64,000 bases of DNA from an uncultured Pelagibacteraceae bacterium (lineage in GTDB: Bacteria; Pseudomonadota; Alphaproteobacteria; Pelagibacterales; Pelagibacteraceae). Location of the stretch: the NCBI GenBank assembly GCA_902586495.1, contig CACIHQ010000001.1, forward strand, positions 51,296-115,295, written 5' to 3'. The notes below the pieces were generated by a model that was not told the origin of the DNA, did not search any database, and was given only the letters and a program-made list of their open reading frames with translations. The position numbers and the translations under genes were made by a program. Shown here in pieces: positions 1 to 8,364 of this stretch; position 1 is the first letter of the stretch; every line of letters starts with the position of its first letter.

Positions 1-20
1 AATTATTCAATTAAAAGTAG

Positions 21-26
21 TATAAT
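21..26 (+). promoter_or_regulatory. Putative -10 box of the TRAP transporter operon
   Basis: A perfect TATAAT lies about 60 bases upstream of the dctP start codon. The matching -35 position would fall at or before the window edge, so it cannot be checked. In sequence this AT-rich such a match can arise by chance. Confidence 0.3.
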
Positions 27-86
27 TTTTTTATTGATAATTATTTTAATACATAATGAAATGCTTTTAAAAAAAATGGAGGATAA

Positions 87-1058
87 ATGAAATTCATAAA
101 ATACTTATCAATTATTTTAGTTTCATCAATTTTGTCAATTAATTCTTCTTTTGCGGAAAAATGGGATATGGCATTAGCTTATGGTGCTGGTAATTTTCAT
201 TCTGCAAACGCAACTGAATTTGCAAAAAATGTGACTGAAAAAAGTGGTGGAAAACTTACAATCGTTACTCATCCAGGCGGCTCATTATTTAAAGGTGGAG
301 AAATCTTTAGAGCCGTGAGAACTGGTCAAGCTCAGATTGGAGAAAGATTTATGTCAGCTTTAGGTAAAGAGGATCCTTTACTGGAAGTAGACTCACAGCC
401 ATTCTTGGCAACATCTTACTCAGATGCAATGAAATTATACAAAGCATCTAAAGCTGAGATCATTAAAGGCTTAGATGAAAAAGGTTTGGTATTTCTTTAC
501 GCTGTGCCATGGCCAGCACAAGGCTTATATAGCAAAAAGGAAATCAACTCTGTAAATGACCTTAAAGGTTTAAAGTTCAGAGCATACAATTCTGCAACGA
601 TAAGAATCGCTGAGCTAACAGGTATGGCACCAACAAAAATTGAAGCTGCTGAAATTAGCCAAGCATTTTCTACAGGTGCTGTTGAAAGTATGATCACTTC
701 CCCTACGACAGGAAAAAATTCTAAAATATGGGAAAATGGTGTGAAATATTTTTATGATATAGCAGCTTGGTTTCCCAAAAATATGGTGATTGTAAATAAA
801 GATTCTTGGAATAAACTTGATCAAGCAACAAAAGATCTAGTAATGAAACAAGCAGCTTTAGCAGAGAGAAAAGGCTGGCAATTATCAAAACAAGGAAATG
901 TTGGGGATAAGAAAGCTTTAGCTAATGCTGGAATGGTTGTAGGTAAGGTAAATGCATCTCTACAAGCTCATTTTGAAAAAGTAGGTGAGACTATGGCAAA
1001 GGAATGGTCTCAAAAAGCTGGTTCAAGAGGAGCAGCGGTTTTATCAAGTTATAAATAA
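87..1058 (+). CDS. dctP: TRAP transporter substrate-binding protein, DctP family
   Basis: This is the periplasmic solute receptor of a tripartite ATP-independent transporter, which delivers an organic acid to the DctQM membrane unit. A signal peptide covers about residues 1-23, with likely cleavage after SFA. The body shows the DctP fold signatures: a Gly-rich segment followed by GGEIFRAVRTGQAQIG near residue 70, and the LKGLKFRAY segment near residue 160, whose Arg (about 165) normally clamps the substrate carboxylate. The length of 323 aa is normal. A clear GGAGGA ribosome site at 78-83 supports this start. It leads the operon with dctQ and dctM, separated from dctQ by a hairpin. The substrate is not readable from sequence, but the adjacent pxpABC genes suggest 5-oxoproline or a related acid. 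Confidence 0.9.
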   Translation: MKFIKYLSIILVSSILSINSSFAEKWDMALAYGAGNFHSANATEFAKNVTEKSGGKLTIVTHPGGSLFKGGEIFRAVRTGQAQIGERFMSALGKEDPLLEVDSQPFLATSYSDAMKLYKASKAEIIKGLDEKGLVFLYAVPWPAQGLYSKKEINSVNDLKGLKFRAYNSATIRIAELTGMAPTKIEAAEISQAFSTGAVESMITSPTTGKNSKIWENGVKYFYDIAAWFPKNMVIVNKDSWNKLDQATKDLVMKQAALAERKGWQLSKQGNVGDKKALANAGMVVGKVNASLQAHFEKVGETMAKEWSQKAGSRGAAVLSSYK

Positions 1059-1069
1059 TTAAATTTTAA

Positions 1070-1102
1070 TTAAGGCTACCAAATAAGATTAGGTGGCCTT
1101 AA
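1070..1102 (+). promoter_or_regulatory. Intergenic hairpin between dctP and dctQ (attenuator-like)
   Basis: Bases 1070-1080 can pair with 1092-1102 as an 11-bp stem with a single G-U wobble and an 11-base loop. The stem ends seven bases before the dctQ start codon. There is no strong U tract after it. Such hairpins after binding-protein genes often stabilise the upstream mRNA or reduce read-through, so the receptor is made in excess of the membrane subunits. That role is inferred here. Confidence 0.6.
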
Positions 1103-1108
1103 ATTATT

Positions 1109-1591
1109 ATGTTTAAAATCTTAGATAAAAATTTAAATAAACTTTATAAATTTTCTGGTTATATCGCAGCAACATTTCTTATTTTGGTGGCAGTATTCAT
1201 TTTGATAGGTATTTCATCAAGAATATTTGGTTTCTATATAAGAGGTCTTGCAGAATACTCAGGTTATTGTATGGCTGCAGCATCTTTTTTTGCATTAGCT
1301 TATACATTTGTTGAAAACGGTCACATAAGGATTACCCTTTTTCTTGAAAAATTATCAGGTTTAAAAAGAAAATTTATTGAAATTTGGTGTCTAAGTGTTG
1401 CAACTTTTTTTTCTGGTTATTTGGCGTTTTATTTTATTAAAATGTTAATCATCTCATATAAATTTCAAGAAAGAAGCGAGGGTGCAGATGAAATTTTAAT
1501 TTGGATCCCTCAAACAAGTGTAGCTGTGGGTTCTACCATTTTCTTTCTGTGTGTTTTTCATCAACTTATTCTAATTTTTAATAAAAGATAA
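1109..1591 (+). CDS. dctQ: TRAP transporter small permease, DctQ family
   Basis: This is the small four-helix membrane subunit that partners DctM in the TRAP complex of the inner membrane. The 160-aa protein has hydrophobic segments at about residues 17-38, 50-68, 88-110 and 130-155. It also has the charged loop VENGHIRITLFLEKL near residues 68-82, which is typical of the family (a conserved polar loop followed by the I-R element). Its stop codon is directly followed by the dctM ATG. The short intergenic hairpin separates it from dctP. Position between dctP and dctM makes the assignment firm, although DctQ sequences are weakly conserved. Confidence 0.88.
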   Translation: MFKILDKNLNKLYKFSGYIAATFLILVAVFILIGISSRIFGFYIRGLAEYSGYCMAAASFFALAYTFVENGHIRITLFLEKLSGLKRKFIEIWCLSVATFFSGYLAFYFIKMLIISYKFQERSEGADEILIWIPQTSVAVGSTIFFLCVFHQLILIFNKR

Positions 1592-2902
1592 ATGACTGAA
1601 ATTTTATTAACAATATTTTTCATAAGTGTTTTATTATTTTTTCTTGGTTCAGGTATTTGGGTAGCATTGAGCATGATTGGGGTATCTGCAATAGGCATGA
1701 TGTTATTTACATCAAGACCAGTAGGAGACGCAATGGCAACAACAATATGGGGGACCTCATCATCATGGACCCTCACTGCATTACCTTTATTTGTATGGAT
1801 GGGAGAAATTTTATTCAGAACAAAACTCTCTGAAAATTTATTTAAAGGTTTATCTCCTTGGATGCAAAAATTACCCGGTGGATTAATACATGTTAATGTT
1901 GTTGGATGTGCACTATTTGCAGCAATTTCTGGATCCTCCGCAGCAACAGTTGCAACTGTTGGTAAGATGTCTATTCCTGAATTGAGAAAAAGAAATTATC
2001 CAGAAAAGATTTTACTTGGTAGTTTAGCTGGATCAGGAACTTTAGGTTTGTTAATTCCACCATCAATTATCCTGATAATTTATGGAGTGGCGGTTCAAGA
2101 GTCTATCGCCAAATTATTCATTGCTGGGATAATTCCAGGGATAATGATCGCACTTATCTTTATGTGCTATGTAGTTATTTGGTCATTAATAAACAAAAAA
2201 TCTATGCCAAAAATAGTTGAGGAATATTCATTTTTTGAAAAAATAAAAAGATCAAAACAACTTTTACCAGTAATATTATTAATTTCAGGCGTAATAGGTT
2301 CAATATATACTGGAGTAGCTACTGCAACTGAGGCAGCATCTTTGGGAGTTATTGGAGCTTTAATTTTATCTTATTTTCAAAAAAGTTTAACCTTAGAAAC
2401 TTTCAAAATATCCTTATTAGGTGCAACAAAAACATCCTGTATGATTGCATTTATTTTAGCAGGTTCAACTTTTTTGTCTTTGGCAATGGGCTTTACTGGG
2501 TTACCAAGAAATCTTGCTTTGTGGATCGAGAATATGAATTTATCTCCGTACGTATTAATTTTTGTTTTAATGATTTTTTATATTTTCTTAGGTATGTTTC
2601 TAGACGGTATCTCGGCGGTAGTATTGACTATGGCCATTATAGAGCCAATGATTAGACAAGCTGGATTTGATATGATTTGGTTTGGTATCTTTTTGGTTAT
2701 TGTCGTGGAGATGGCCCAGATTACTCCACCAGTAGGATTTAATTTATTTGTTCTTCAGGGTATGGCTAACAAAGATATGGGTTATATCGCTAGAAGTGCC
2801 TTTCCATTATTTTTGTTAATGGTTCTAGCAGTTATATTAGTCGTGATTTTCCCAGAGATTGCTTTGTGGATGCCAGAACAAATGATTAAAAATATTAATT
2901 AA
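1592..2902 (+). CDS. dctM: TRAP transporter large permease, DctM family
   Basis: This is the large membrane subunit that carries substrate, coupled to Na+ or H+, across the inner membrane. At 436 aa it has the usual length and about 11-12 hydrophobic segments. Family features include the SGSSAATVATVGKMSIPELRK region near residues 112-132, the GSGTLGLLIPPSIILIIYG stretch near 147-165, and EMAQITPPVGFNLFVLQ near 372-388. The start codon directly abuts the dctQ stop. Its 3' end overlaps the convergent TPR gene by four bases. This completes a standard three-gene TRAP system. Confidence 0.94.
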   Translation: MTEILLTIFFISVLLFFLGSGIWVALSMIGVSAIGMMLFTSRPVGDAMATTIWGTSSSWTLTALPLFVWMGEILFRTKLSENLFKGLSPWMQKLPGGLIHVNVVGCALFAAISGSSAATVATVGKMSIPELRKRNYPEKILLGSLAGSGTLGLLIPPSIILIIYGVAVQESIAKLFIAGIIPGIMIALIFMCYVVIWSLINKKSMPKIVEEYSFFEKIKRSKQLLPVILLISGVIGSIYTGVATATEAASLGVIGALILSYFQKSLTLETFKISLLGATKTSCMIAFILAGSTFLSLAMGFTGLPRNLALWIENMNLSPYVLIFVLMIFYIFLGMFLDGISAVVLTMAIIEPMIRQAGFDMIWFGIFLVIVVEMAQITPPVGFNLFVLQGMANKDMGYIARSAFPLFLLMVLAVILVVIFPEIALWMPEQMIKNIN

Positions 2903-3396
2903 TATTTAGAAACTTTTTCTCCAGCTATAATTGCTTTTAAGTCATCATATTCTTTACAGTTACAACCCTTTAAGACTTCTAATCTCTCAACCGCTAAACT
3001 ATGTCTTTTTGTTGCAACATAAAGTTCACCTAAATATTCGTTGATACCGATATGATATGGATTAATAGCCAATCCTTGAAGATAATATTTTTCACCATTT
3101 TTAAAATCTCCAAGTTTTCTAGAAGTAAAACCAAGATAGTTTAATGTATCTGGTTTATTTGGCTTTTTTTTATTTGATTTAACTAAAAGTTTTAAAGCCT
3201 TTTCGTAGTTAGATTTAGCTTTATCGTTTTTACCTTTTTTCTCATTTTTTTTTGCAATTTTAATTAATTTTATTGCCTTATCATAATTCGATTTTGTTGC
3301 AGCTCCATCGCCACCGCTGTCACTTGATCCAGCTGCGTAAGAATTAGTTATTAAAGTTAAAGACAATAAAAGTGTAAAAAATATTTTTCTAATCAT
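2899..3396 (-). CDS. Exported TPR-repeat protein
   Basis: This is a 165-aa protein with a signal peptide (about residues 1-21, ending SYA) followed by Lys-rich linkers and at least two or three tetratricopeptide-like helical pairs. Examples are AKSNYEKALKLLVKSNKKKPN and the LNYLGFTSRKLGDFKNGEKYYLQGLAINP-type region, which has consensus TPR spacing. It is likely a periplasmic protein-interaction module. It lies tail to tail with dctM and just downstream of pxpA on the same strand, overlapping that gene's end by eight bases. TPR proteins do accompany TRAP systems in some bacteria, but any link here is inference. No enzymatic motif was seen. Confidence 0.8.
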   Translation of the reverse strand: MIRKIFFTLLLSLTLITNSYAAGSSDSGGDGAATKSNYDKAIKLIKIAKKNEKKGKNDKAKSNYEKALKLLVKSNKKKPNKPDTLNYLGFTSRKLGDFKNGEKYYLQGLAINPYHIGINEYLGELYVATKRHSLAVERLEVLKGCNCKEYDDLKAIIAGEKVSKY

Positions 3397-4168
3397 TTTT
3401 AAATTTGCTCATATTATTTAAAGTTTTCAACTTAAGTCCATCATCTATTAAACTTTGTTTTATCGACTTAGCTGTAGCTAACGAACTTATATTATCACCA
3501 TGTATACAAACCGAGTCGATTTCACAAGGTATTTGCTTTCCACTGTGACAATTAAGCGACTGATTCTTCACCATATTTAAAACGTGTTTTTTTGCCTGCT
3601 CTGGATCTGTAATTAAAGCATGAGGTTTTTTTCGGGAGACAAGATTACCATCATCCTCATAATTTCTGTCCGCAAATATCTCACAGGCTATTTTCATATC
3701 AAGTTTTTTTGCAGCTTCCTCCATTTTAGATCCAGTGGGAACCAAATAAATTAAATCTTTGCTGATTCCTTTTATACTTTTTGCAAGTGTCCTTGCTAAA
3801 TCAATATTTTCACATGCCATATTATTTAAAGCTCCATGAGGCTTAATATGTGTAACGTTTTCTCCTTGTTCTAATGCTATCTTTTGAAGAATATCGTATT
3901 GATTAATTATAAGCTTTTCAATTTCTGAGTCAGATAAATTCATTCTTTCTCTTCCAAAATTTTCTGGATCATTGAAAGATGGATGCGCACCGATACTTAC
4001 ACCATTTTTTTTTGATATTTCTATGACTTGACTCATAGTTTCTTCATCACCAGCATGGTATCCACAAGCAACATTTGCAGAATTAACTATTTCCAATAAT
4101 TCTGGATCATGTTTATTTGAGTGGTGTTTTGATTTTTCCCCTAAATCACAATTTATATTAATTTCCAT
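3389..4168 (-). CDS. pxpA: 5-oxoprolinase subunit PxpA (LamB/YcsF family)
   Basis: PxpA acts with PxpBC in ATP-dependent opening of 5-oxoproline (pyroglutamate) to glutamate. The protein opens with NINCDLGE, the family's conserved N-terminal metal-site motif. It continues with ANVACGYHAGD, GAHPSFND, ITHIKPHGALNN-like (VTHIKPHGALNN) and a C-terminal VCIHGDN, all hallmarks of LamB/YcsF proteins. An upstream ATG at 4192 would add eight residues, but the internal ATG at 4168 places the NCDLGE motif where family members have it, so it is preferred. Length about 259 aa. It is divergent from pxpB, about 27 bases away, so the two halves likely share a control region. Confidence 0.92.
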   Translation of the reverse strand: MEININCDLGEKSKHHSNKHDPELLEIVNSANVACGYHAGDEETMSQVIEISKKNGVSIGAHPSFNDPENFGRERMNLSDSEIEKLIINQYDILQKIALEQGENVTHIKPHGALNNMACENIDLARTLAKSIKGISKDLIYLVPTGSKMEEAAKKLDMKIACEIFADRNYEDDGNLVSRKKPHALITDPEQAKKHVLNMVKNQSLNCHSGKQIPCEIDSVCIHGDNISSLATAKSIKQSLIDDGLKLKTLNNMSKFKND

Positions 4169-4195
4169 AGTTATAAGTGTTAAGTATATCATGGC

Positions 4196-4870
4196 ATGAT
4201 AAAAAATATATTAAATCTTGGTGACGCAGCATTGTATTGCGACTTTGGTAAAGAAGTAAATAGAGAGACTAATACTCAAGTAATTAGATATTTCAAAAGT
4301 ATTCAGAAAGAGAATATTGTATCAATAAATAATTTATCCCCATCTTATAATAAATTAATAATTTCTTTTGATTTAAAAAAAACGAATTTTAAAGATTTAA
4401 AAAAGTTAATAGAAAATCTTAACATTACAAATGAAGATGATCTAGAAAATAAAAAAATTGAAATACCAGTGTGTTGTGACGAAAATTTTGCTTTAGATAT
4501 AGTTAGATTGGAGAAAAAACTTAATCTTAAAAGAGAAAAAATTTATGAAAATTTTTTTGATAAAGAATTCTTTTGTTATATGACAGGCTTTATTGCAGGA
4601 ATGCCTTTTTTAGGAGATTTATCTGAAAATATGAGGGCAAAGCGTCTCGAAACTCCTAGAATTAAAGTTCCTAAAGGATCAGTAGCTTTGACTGAACAGT
4701 TTGCAAATATTTATACTTTTGAAAGTCCAGGTGGATGGAATGTTATTGGTAATAGCCCATTAAGAATATTTGATAGTTCAAAAGAAGAAAGTCCAAATTT
4801 AATAAATCCAGGTGATATTGTATTTTTTAAAGAAATATCAAAAATTCAATACGAAAGTTACAGTGAGTAA
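4196..4870 (+). CDS. pxpB: 5-oxoprolinase subunit PxpB (KipI/allophanate hydrolase subunit 1 family)
   Basis: This is one half of the PxpBC kinase-like module that phosphorylates 5-oxoproline for hydrolysis with PxpA. The 224-aa protein carries the family segments IPVCCDENFALDI (about residue 98), the GFIAGMPFLGDL motif (about 133-144), RIKVPKGSVALTEQFANIYTFESPGGWNVIGNSPL-type sequence (about 158-190) and the final NPGDIVFFKEI. These match the carboxyltransferase domain C/D fold (KipI side). It is translationally coupled to pxpC: the pxpC start lies inside its last codons. The start codon sits divergent to pxpA. Confidence 0.92.
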   Translation: MIKNILNLGDAALYCDFGKEVNRETNTQVIRYFKSIQKENIVSINNLSPSYNKLIISFDLKKTNFKDLKKLIENLNITNEDDLENKKIEIPVCCDENFALDIVRLEKKLNLKREKIYENFFDKEFFCYMTGFIAGMPFLGDLSENMRAKRLETPRIKVPKGSVALTEQFANIYTFESPGGWNVIGNSPLRIFDSSKEESPNLINPGDIVFFKEISKIQYESYSE

Positions 4871-5810
4871 AAATTATTTTAAAGTTATTAGAGCTGGAAT
4901 CAATACCACTTTTCAAGATGAGGGCCGAAAAAATCTCTATCATGTTGGAATTCCTTTTAGTGGAGCAATGGATAAAAGAAATTATTTATTATCAAACAAA
5001 CTTGTTGGTAATAAGATAAATTCGCCTGCTTTAGAATTTGCGTACCAAGGTCCTTTACTAAAATATTTTGGAAACAAAATTAATATTGCAATCACAGGTG
5101 ACATAAATTTTAAGATTAAAAAAAAAGATATAACTATTGATGGTAACTGTTATCAATCTTTAAATTTAGACAATGGTGATGAAGTAGATATTTTATCTAC
5201 CAATAAGTCTGTGTATGGATATTTAGCTATTGGCGGTCAAATAGATTTAAAATATCAATGGTCTAGTTGTTCTACAAATACAAAAGCAATAATTGGTGCA
5301 AATGACGGTAAAAAGTTTGAAAATGAACAAGTGATAAATATTTCAAAATTGAATAATCACTCAGTGGAAAAAAAATTAAATTATATAAATACTAAAATAG
5401 AAAATATTAGAATAATTAAAGGAACAAATTTTGATTATTTTTCAGATAAAGGAAAAAAAACCTTTCTAAAAAAAGAATTTATTGTCTCAAAGTTAACTGA
5501 TCGTATGGGTATGAGGTTAGAAGGACCTAAAATAGAGAATATCATTGATACCAACATTAAATCAGAAGGATTAATAAAAGGAATAATACAAGTGCCTGCA
5601 GATGGCAATCCCATTGTTATGCTTTCAGATCATGGGACCATAGGAGGCTATCCAAAAATAGGAGTAGTAATAAGTGCTGATTACGACAAATTAGTTCAAC
5701 TATCACCAGGTTCTAAAATAAAGTTTAAGCAGGTTGATTTATCTAGCGCAGAAAATTTATTTAAGTTATATGACTTAGAAACTCAAAATTTAATTTCTCA
5801 AATTGAATGA
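4863..5810 (+). CDS. pxpC: 5-oxoprolinase subunit PxpC (KipA/biotin-dependent carboxyltransferase family)
   Basis: This is the second half of the PxpBC module. The family opening FKVIRAGINTTFQDEGRKN is followed by HVGIPFSGAMDKRNY, about residues 5-45, and later by VSKLTDRMGMRLEGP and SEGLIKGIIQVPADGNPIV-like sequence ending in a TIGGYPKIGVVISAD segment, all typical of KipA proteins. I chose the GTG at 4863 because it places VIRAG at the normal distance from the N-terminus; an in-frame ATG at 4812 would add 17 residues encoded wholly within pxpB. With GTG, the overlap with pxpB is eight bases, as expected for coupled subunits. Length about 315 aa. Confidence 0.9.
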   Translation: MSKNYFKVIRAGINTTFQDEGRKNLYHVGIPFSGAMDKRNYLLSNKLVGNKINSPALEFAYQGPLLKYFGNKINIAITGDINFKIKKKDITIDGNCYQSLNLDNGDEVDILSTNKSVYGYLAIGGQIDLKYQWSSCSTNTKAIIGANDGKKFENEQVINISKLNNHSVEKKLNYINTKIENIRIIKGTNFDYFSDKGKKTFLKKEFIVSKLTDRMGMRLEGPKIENIIDTNIKSEGLIKGIIQVPADGNPIVMLSDHGTIGGYPKIGVVISADYDKLVQLSPGSKIKFKQVDLSSAENLFKLYDLETQNLISQIE

Positions 5811-6679
5811 ATGTAATCAAAACAATACCTGGACCTTTTCTGGTTTTTTTTGGCGCTGTAAGCTTAAGTTTTGGAGGATTAATTGTTAAGTCTTTTGAAG
5901 GCTCTACGCTCTGGCAAATTTTATTTTGGCGATCATTTTTCTTTATAATTGTTGTTAGTTTTTTTCTTTTGTTCACTTATAAAAAAAAATTTTTTAGTGC
6001 TTTAATTAAATCTGGAATTCCTGGATTTCTTGGTGGAGCTATTTTATCTTTAGGTTTTGCTAGTTATGTATTTGCTATGTATGAAACTACAGTGGCAAAT
6101 ACAAATTTTATTATCCAAACACAAACTCTTTTTTTGGCAATATTTGGTTATGTTTTTTTGAAGGAGACAATATCTAAACTTACTTTCTTTTGTATATTGC
6201 TTGCTATCTCAGGTATTTTTTTGATGCTTGGAACTTCAATCTCTCCCGGCGAAATGACAGGCAATCTTGTAGCATTTGTAATGCCAATCTCTTTTGCAAT
6301 TTTAATATTAATAGTAAGGAAGTTTCCCGAGGTCGATATGATTCCACTTCAATTAGTGGCAGGTATATTTGCAATGATAATTGGATTATTAATGTCGCCA
6401 ACAATAATTATATCCTCAAAGGATATTTTTTTGGGATTTTTAGCAGGTTTTTTTCAACTAGGTTTTGGTTTTATACTTATTACAATTGGGGCAAGGTCAA
6501 CTCCTTCAGCTTTTGTTGGTATAATAATGTTAACAGAAGCTGTTTTAGGCCCATTGTGGGCTTGGATGTTTGCGAATGAGAATCCGCCTATTTTTGTTTT
6601 AATTGGAGGCTCAATAGTTATTACTGCAGTTGTTTTGCAGTTTTTCAATAAATTTTTAACTAAAAAGAAAGCATATTAA
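5807..6679 (+). CDS. DMT-superfamily (EamA) transporter
   Basis: This is a 290-aa inner-membrane protein with about ten hydrophobic helices in two repeats, the pattern of EamA drug/metabolite transporters. Recognisable elements are LWQILFWRSFFF near residue 33, TVANTNFIIQTQTLFLAIFGYVFLKE near residues 94-120 (first EamA repeat end) and TPSAFVGIIMLTEAVLGPLWAWMFANE near residues 231-257 (second repeat end). It overlaps pxpC by four bases and so is probably cotranscribed with pxpBC. Possible roles are amino-acid or metabolite efflux, but substrates of DMT proteins cannot be read from sequence. Confidence 0.88.
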   Translation: MNVIKTIPGPFLVFFGAVSLSFGGLIVKSFEGSTLWQILFWRSFFFIIVVSFFLLFTYKKKFFSALIKSGIPGFLGGAILSLGFASYVFAMYETTVANTNFIIQTQTLFLAIFGYVFLKETISKLTFFCILLAISGIFLMLGTSISPGEMTGNLVAFVMPISFAILILIVRKFPEVDMIPLQLVAGIFAMIIGLLMSPTIIISSKDIFLGFLAGFFQLGFGFILITIGARSTPSAFVGIIMLTEAVLGPLWAWMFANENPPIFVLIGGSIVITAVVLQFFNKFLTKKKAY

Positions 6680-6700
6680 ACATTTATGTTCATGTTAATT

Positions 6701-6706
6701 TATGAT
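6701..6706 (+). promoter_or_regulatory. Putative -10 box for the gcvTHP operon
   Basis: TATGAT lies 14 bases before the first paired base of the glycine riboswitch, the right place for a promoter whose transcript begins just before the aptamer. No convincing -35 hexamer was found at the expected spacing, so support is positional. Confidence 0.35.
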
Positions 6707-6719
6707 ATAAAGAAATTAA

Positions 6720-6883
6720 TTACGGGAGAGACTACAAATCTTTGTAGCGCCGAAGGAGCAACCACCCAGGAATCTCTCAGGCAAAATGGACCGTAACATA
6801 TTAACTCTGGAAAGAGATTAAATTCTCGCCGAAGGAGCAAAACTCTCAGGCAAATATACAGATGGGTAAAAAGAGTTAATATG
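6720..6883 (+). promoter_or_regulatory. Tandem glycine riboswitch controlling gcvT-gcvH-gcvP
   Basis: Two glycine aptamers stand in series directly before gcvT. Each contains the family core: CGCCGAAGGAGCAA at 6748-6761 and again at 6827-6840, followed by CTCTCAGGCAAA at 6775-6786 and 6843-6854. Aptamer 1 is closed by a 6-bp P1 (6720-6725 with 6791-6796). Aptamer 2 begins at the very next base: 6797-6808 pairs without mismatch with 6872-6883, a 12-bp P1 whose outer end includes the gcvT ATG (6881-6883). Glycine riboswitches upstream of glycine cleavage genes are usually ON switches and are documented in SAR11. The start-codon pairing here suggests translational control; see findings. Confidence 0.95.
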
Positions 6884-7984
6884 GATACAAAAAAAACATC
6901 GCTTTATCAATTGCATCAAGACAGCAAAGCAAAATTTGTAGAGTTTGCAGGATACCAAATGCCAATTCAATATTCTGAGGGTATTGTTGAAGAACACAGG
7001 TTCACAAGAAACCATTCTGGTATTTTTGACGTTTCGCATATGGGTCAATTATTTATCTATGGCCAAGAGGATTTAGTTGATGATTTAGAGAAAGTTTTTC
7101 CATTAGACTTAAAAAATTTAAAACTAAATCACTCAAAATATAGTTTTTTAATGAGTGACAATGCTGGAATTTACGATGATTTAATAATTACTAAAATTAA
7201 AGATGGCTTTTTAATAATTTTAAATGCTGCTTGTAAAGAAAATGATTTTAAAATTTTAAAGGCGCTATTAAATGATAAATACAAAATGATTTTGGATGAA
7301 GAAAGATCTTTGATTGCAATCCAAGGACCTAAATCTGTGCAAATTCTTAAAAGTGTTATTCAAGGTGTTGAAAATTTAAATTTCATGTCAGGTAATTGGT
7401 TTACACTGGATGACCACAATATTTATGTTACAAGATCAGGATACACAGGTGAAGATGGTTTCGAGGTATCACTAACTAATGAATTTGCAGACGGGTTTAC
7501 AAGGAGATTAATTGATAAAGGCGCAAAATTAATTGGCCTAGGGGCACGAGATACATTAAGATTGGAAGCGGGTCTATGCTTGTATGGTCATGAACTAAGT
7601 AAAGACAAGACACCAGTTGAGGCAAATTTGAAATGGGCTATTTCAAAAGAGAGAATTTTAAAAGGAAATTTTATTGGATCAGATATAATTGCTAAACAAT
7701 TGACCAATGGAGTGAGTAAGATAAGAGTAGGGATAAAGCCGGAGGGAAGAATAATCGCTAGAGAAAAAACTAAAATATACAATGTGTCCGATTTAGAAAT
7801 TGGCGAAATAACAAGTGGAACGTTTGGACCAAGTGTTAATGGCCCTGTGGCCATGGGATACGTGGAAAATGAATTTTCAAAAAAAAATACTAAAATATTT
7901 TTAGAGGTTAGAGGTAAAAAGCATCCAGCTACAATTTGCAGTTTGCCTTTTTACAAAAAAAATTATGTAAAAGGAGTTAATTAA
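6881..7984 (+). CDS. gcvT: Glycine cleavage system T protein (aminomethyltransferase)
   Basis: GcvT takes the aminomethyl group from lipoylated H protein, releases ammonia and passes the C1 unit to tetrahydrofolate, giving methylene-THF. The 367-aa protein begins with the family pattern [26 protein letters not shown], fixing the start at 6881. It contains [10 protein letters not shown] near residue 47, [13 protein letters not shown] near 187, and [21 protein letters not shown] near 222-242, including the family's conserved folate-site region. The start codon lies inside the extended riboswitch helix. Its stop overlaps the gcvH start by one base (TAATG). Confidence 0.97.
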   Translation: MDTKKTSLYQLHQDSKAKFVEFAGYQMPIQYSEGIVEEHRFTRNHSGIFDVSHMGQLFIYGQEDLVDDLEKVFPLDLKNLKLNHSKYSFLMSDNAGIYDDLIITKIKDGFLIILNAACKENDFKILKALLNDKYKMILDEERSLIAIQGPKSVQILKSVIQGVENLNFMSGNWFTLDDHNIYVTRSGYTGEDGFEVSLTNEFADGFTRRLIDKGAKLIGLGARDTLRLEAGLCLYGHELSKDKTPVEANLKWAISKERILKGNFIGSDIIAKQLTNGVSKIRVGIKPEGRIIAREKTKIYNVSDLEIGEITSGTFGPSVNGPVAMGYVENEFSKKNTKIFLEVRGKKHPATICSLPFYKKNYVKGVN

Positions 7985-8364
7985 TGAGTGAAGTAAAATT
8001 TTCTAAAGAACACGAGTGGATTAAATTAGAAGGGGATATAGCCACTATTGGGATAACCAAGCATGCAACAGAAATGCTTGGAGATATAGTTTTTACAGAA
8101 CTTCCAGAAAAAGGATCTAAGGTAGAAAAAGACGGAACAGCAGGGGTAGTAGAATCTACAAAAGCTGCAAGTGATGTATATACACCGGTAAGTGGCGAAG
8201 TTGTTGATTTAAATCAATCTATTGTTGATGACCCATCGAAAATAAATCAGGATCCAGAAAATTCTGCTTGGTTCTTTAAATTAAAAATTAAAGATAAGTC
8301 AGAGATGGATACTTTAATGAATAAAGACGAGTACGATAAATTTGCAAAGGAGAGCTCAGCATAA
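7984..8364 (+). CDS. gcvH: Glycine cleavage system H protein (lipoyl carrier)
   Basis: This small carrier of the glycine cleavage complex shuttles the aminomethyl intermediate on a lipoyl arm between the P, T and L proteins. The 126-aa sequence has the family start [15 protein letters not shown] and the lipoylation motif [12 protein letters not shown], whose Lys (about residue 60) is the attachment site. It ends with the usual [19 protein letters not shown] region and a short acidic tail. It is coupled to gcvT and gcvP by one-base TAATG overlaps on both sides. No lipoamide dehydrogenase (L protein) is present in this window. Confidence 0.97.
   Translation: MSEVKFSKEHEWIKLEGDIATIGITKHATEMLGDIVFTELPEKGSKVEKDGTAGVVESTKAASDVYTPVSGEVVDLNQSIVDDPSKINQDPENSAWFFKLKIKDKSEMDTLMNKDEYDKFAKESSA

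Noticed and set aside
6190..6579. A 129-codon open frame inside the DMT gene downstream of pxpC
   Set aside because: It lies entirely within the well-supported EamA gene in another frame and has a composition rich in Cys, Tyr, Phe and Asn with no family pattern.
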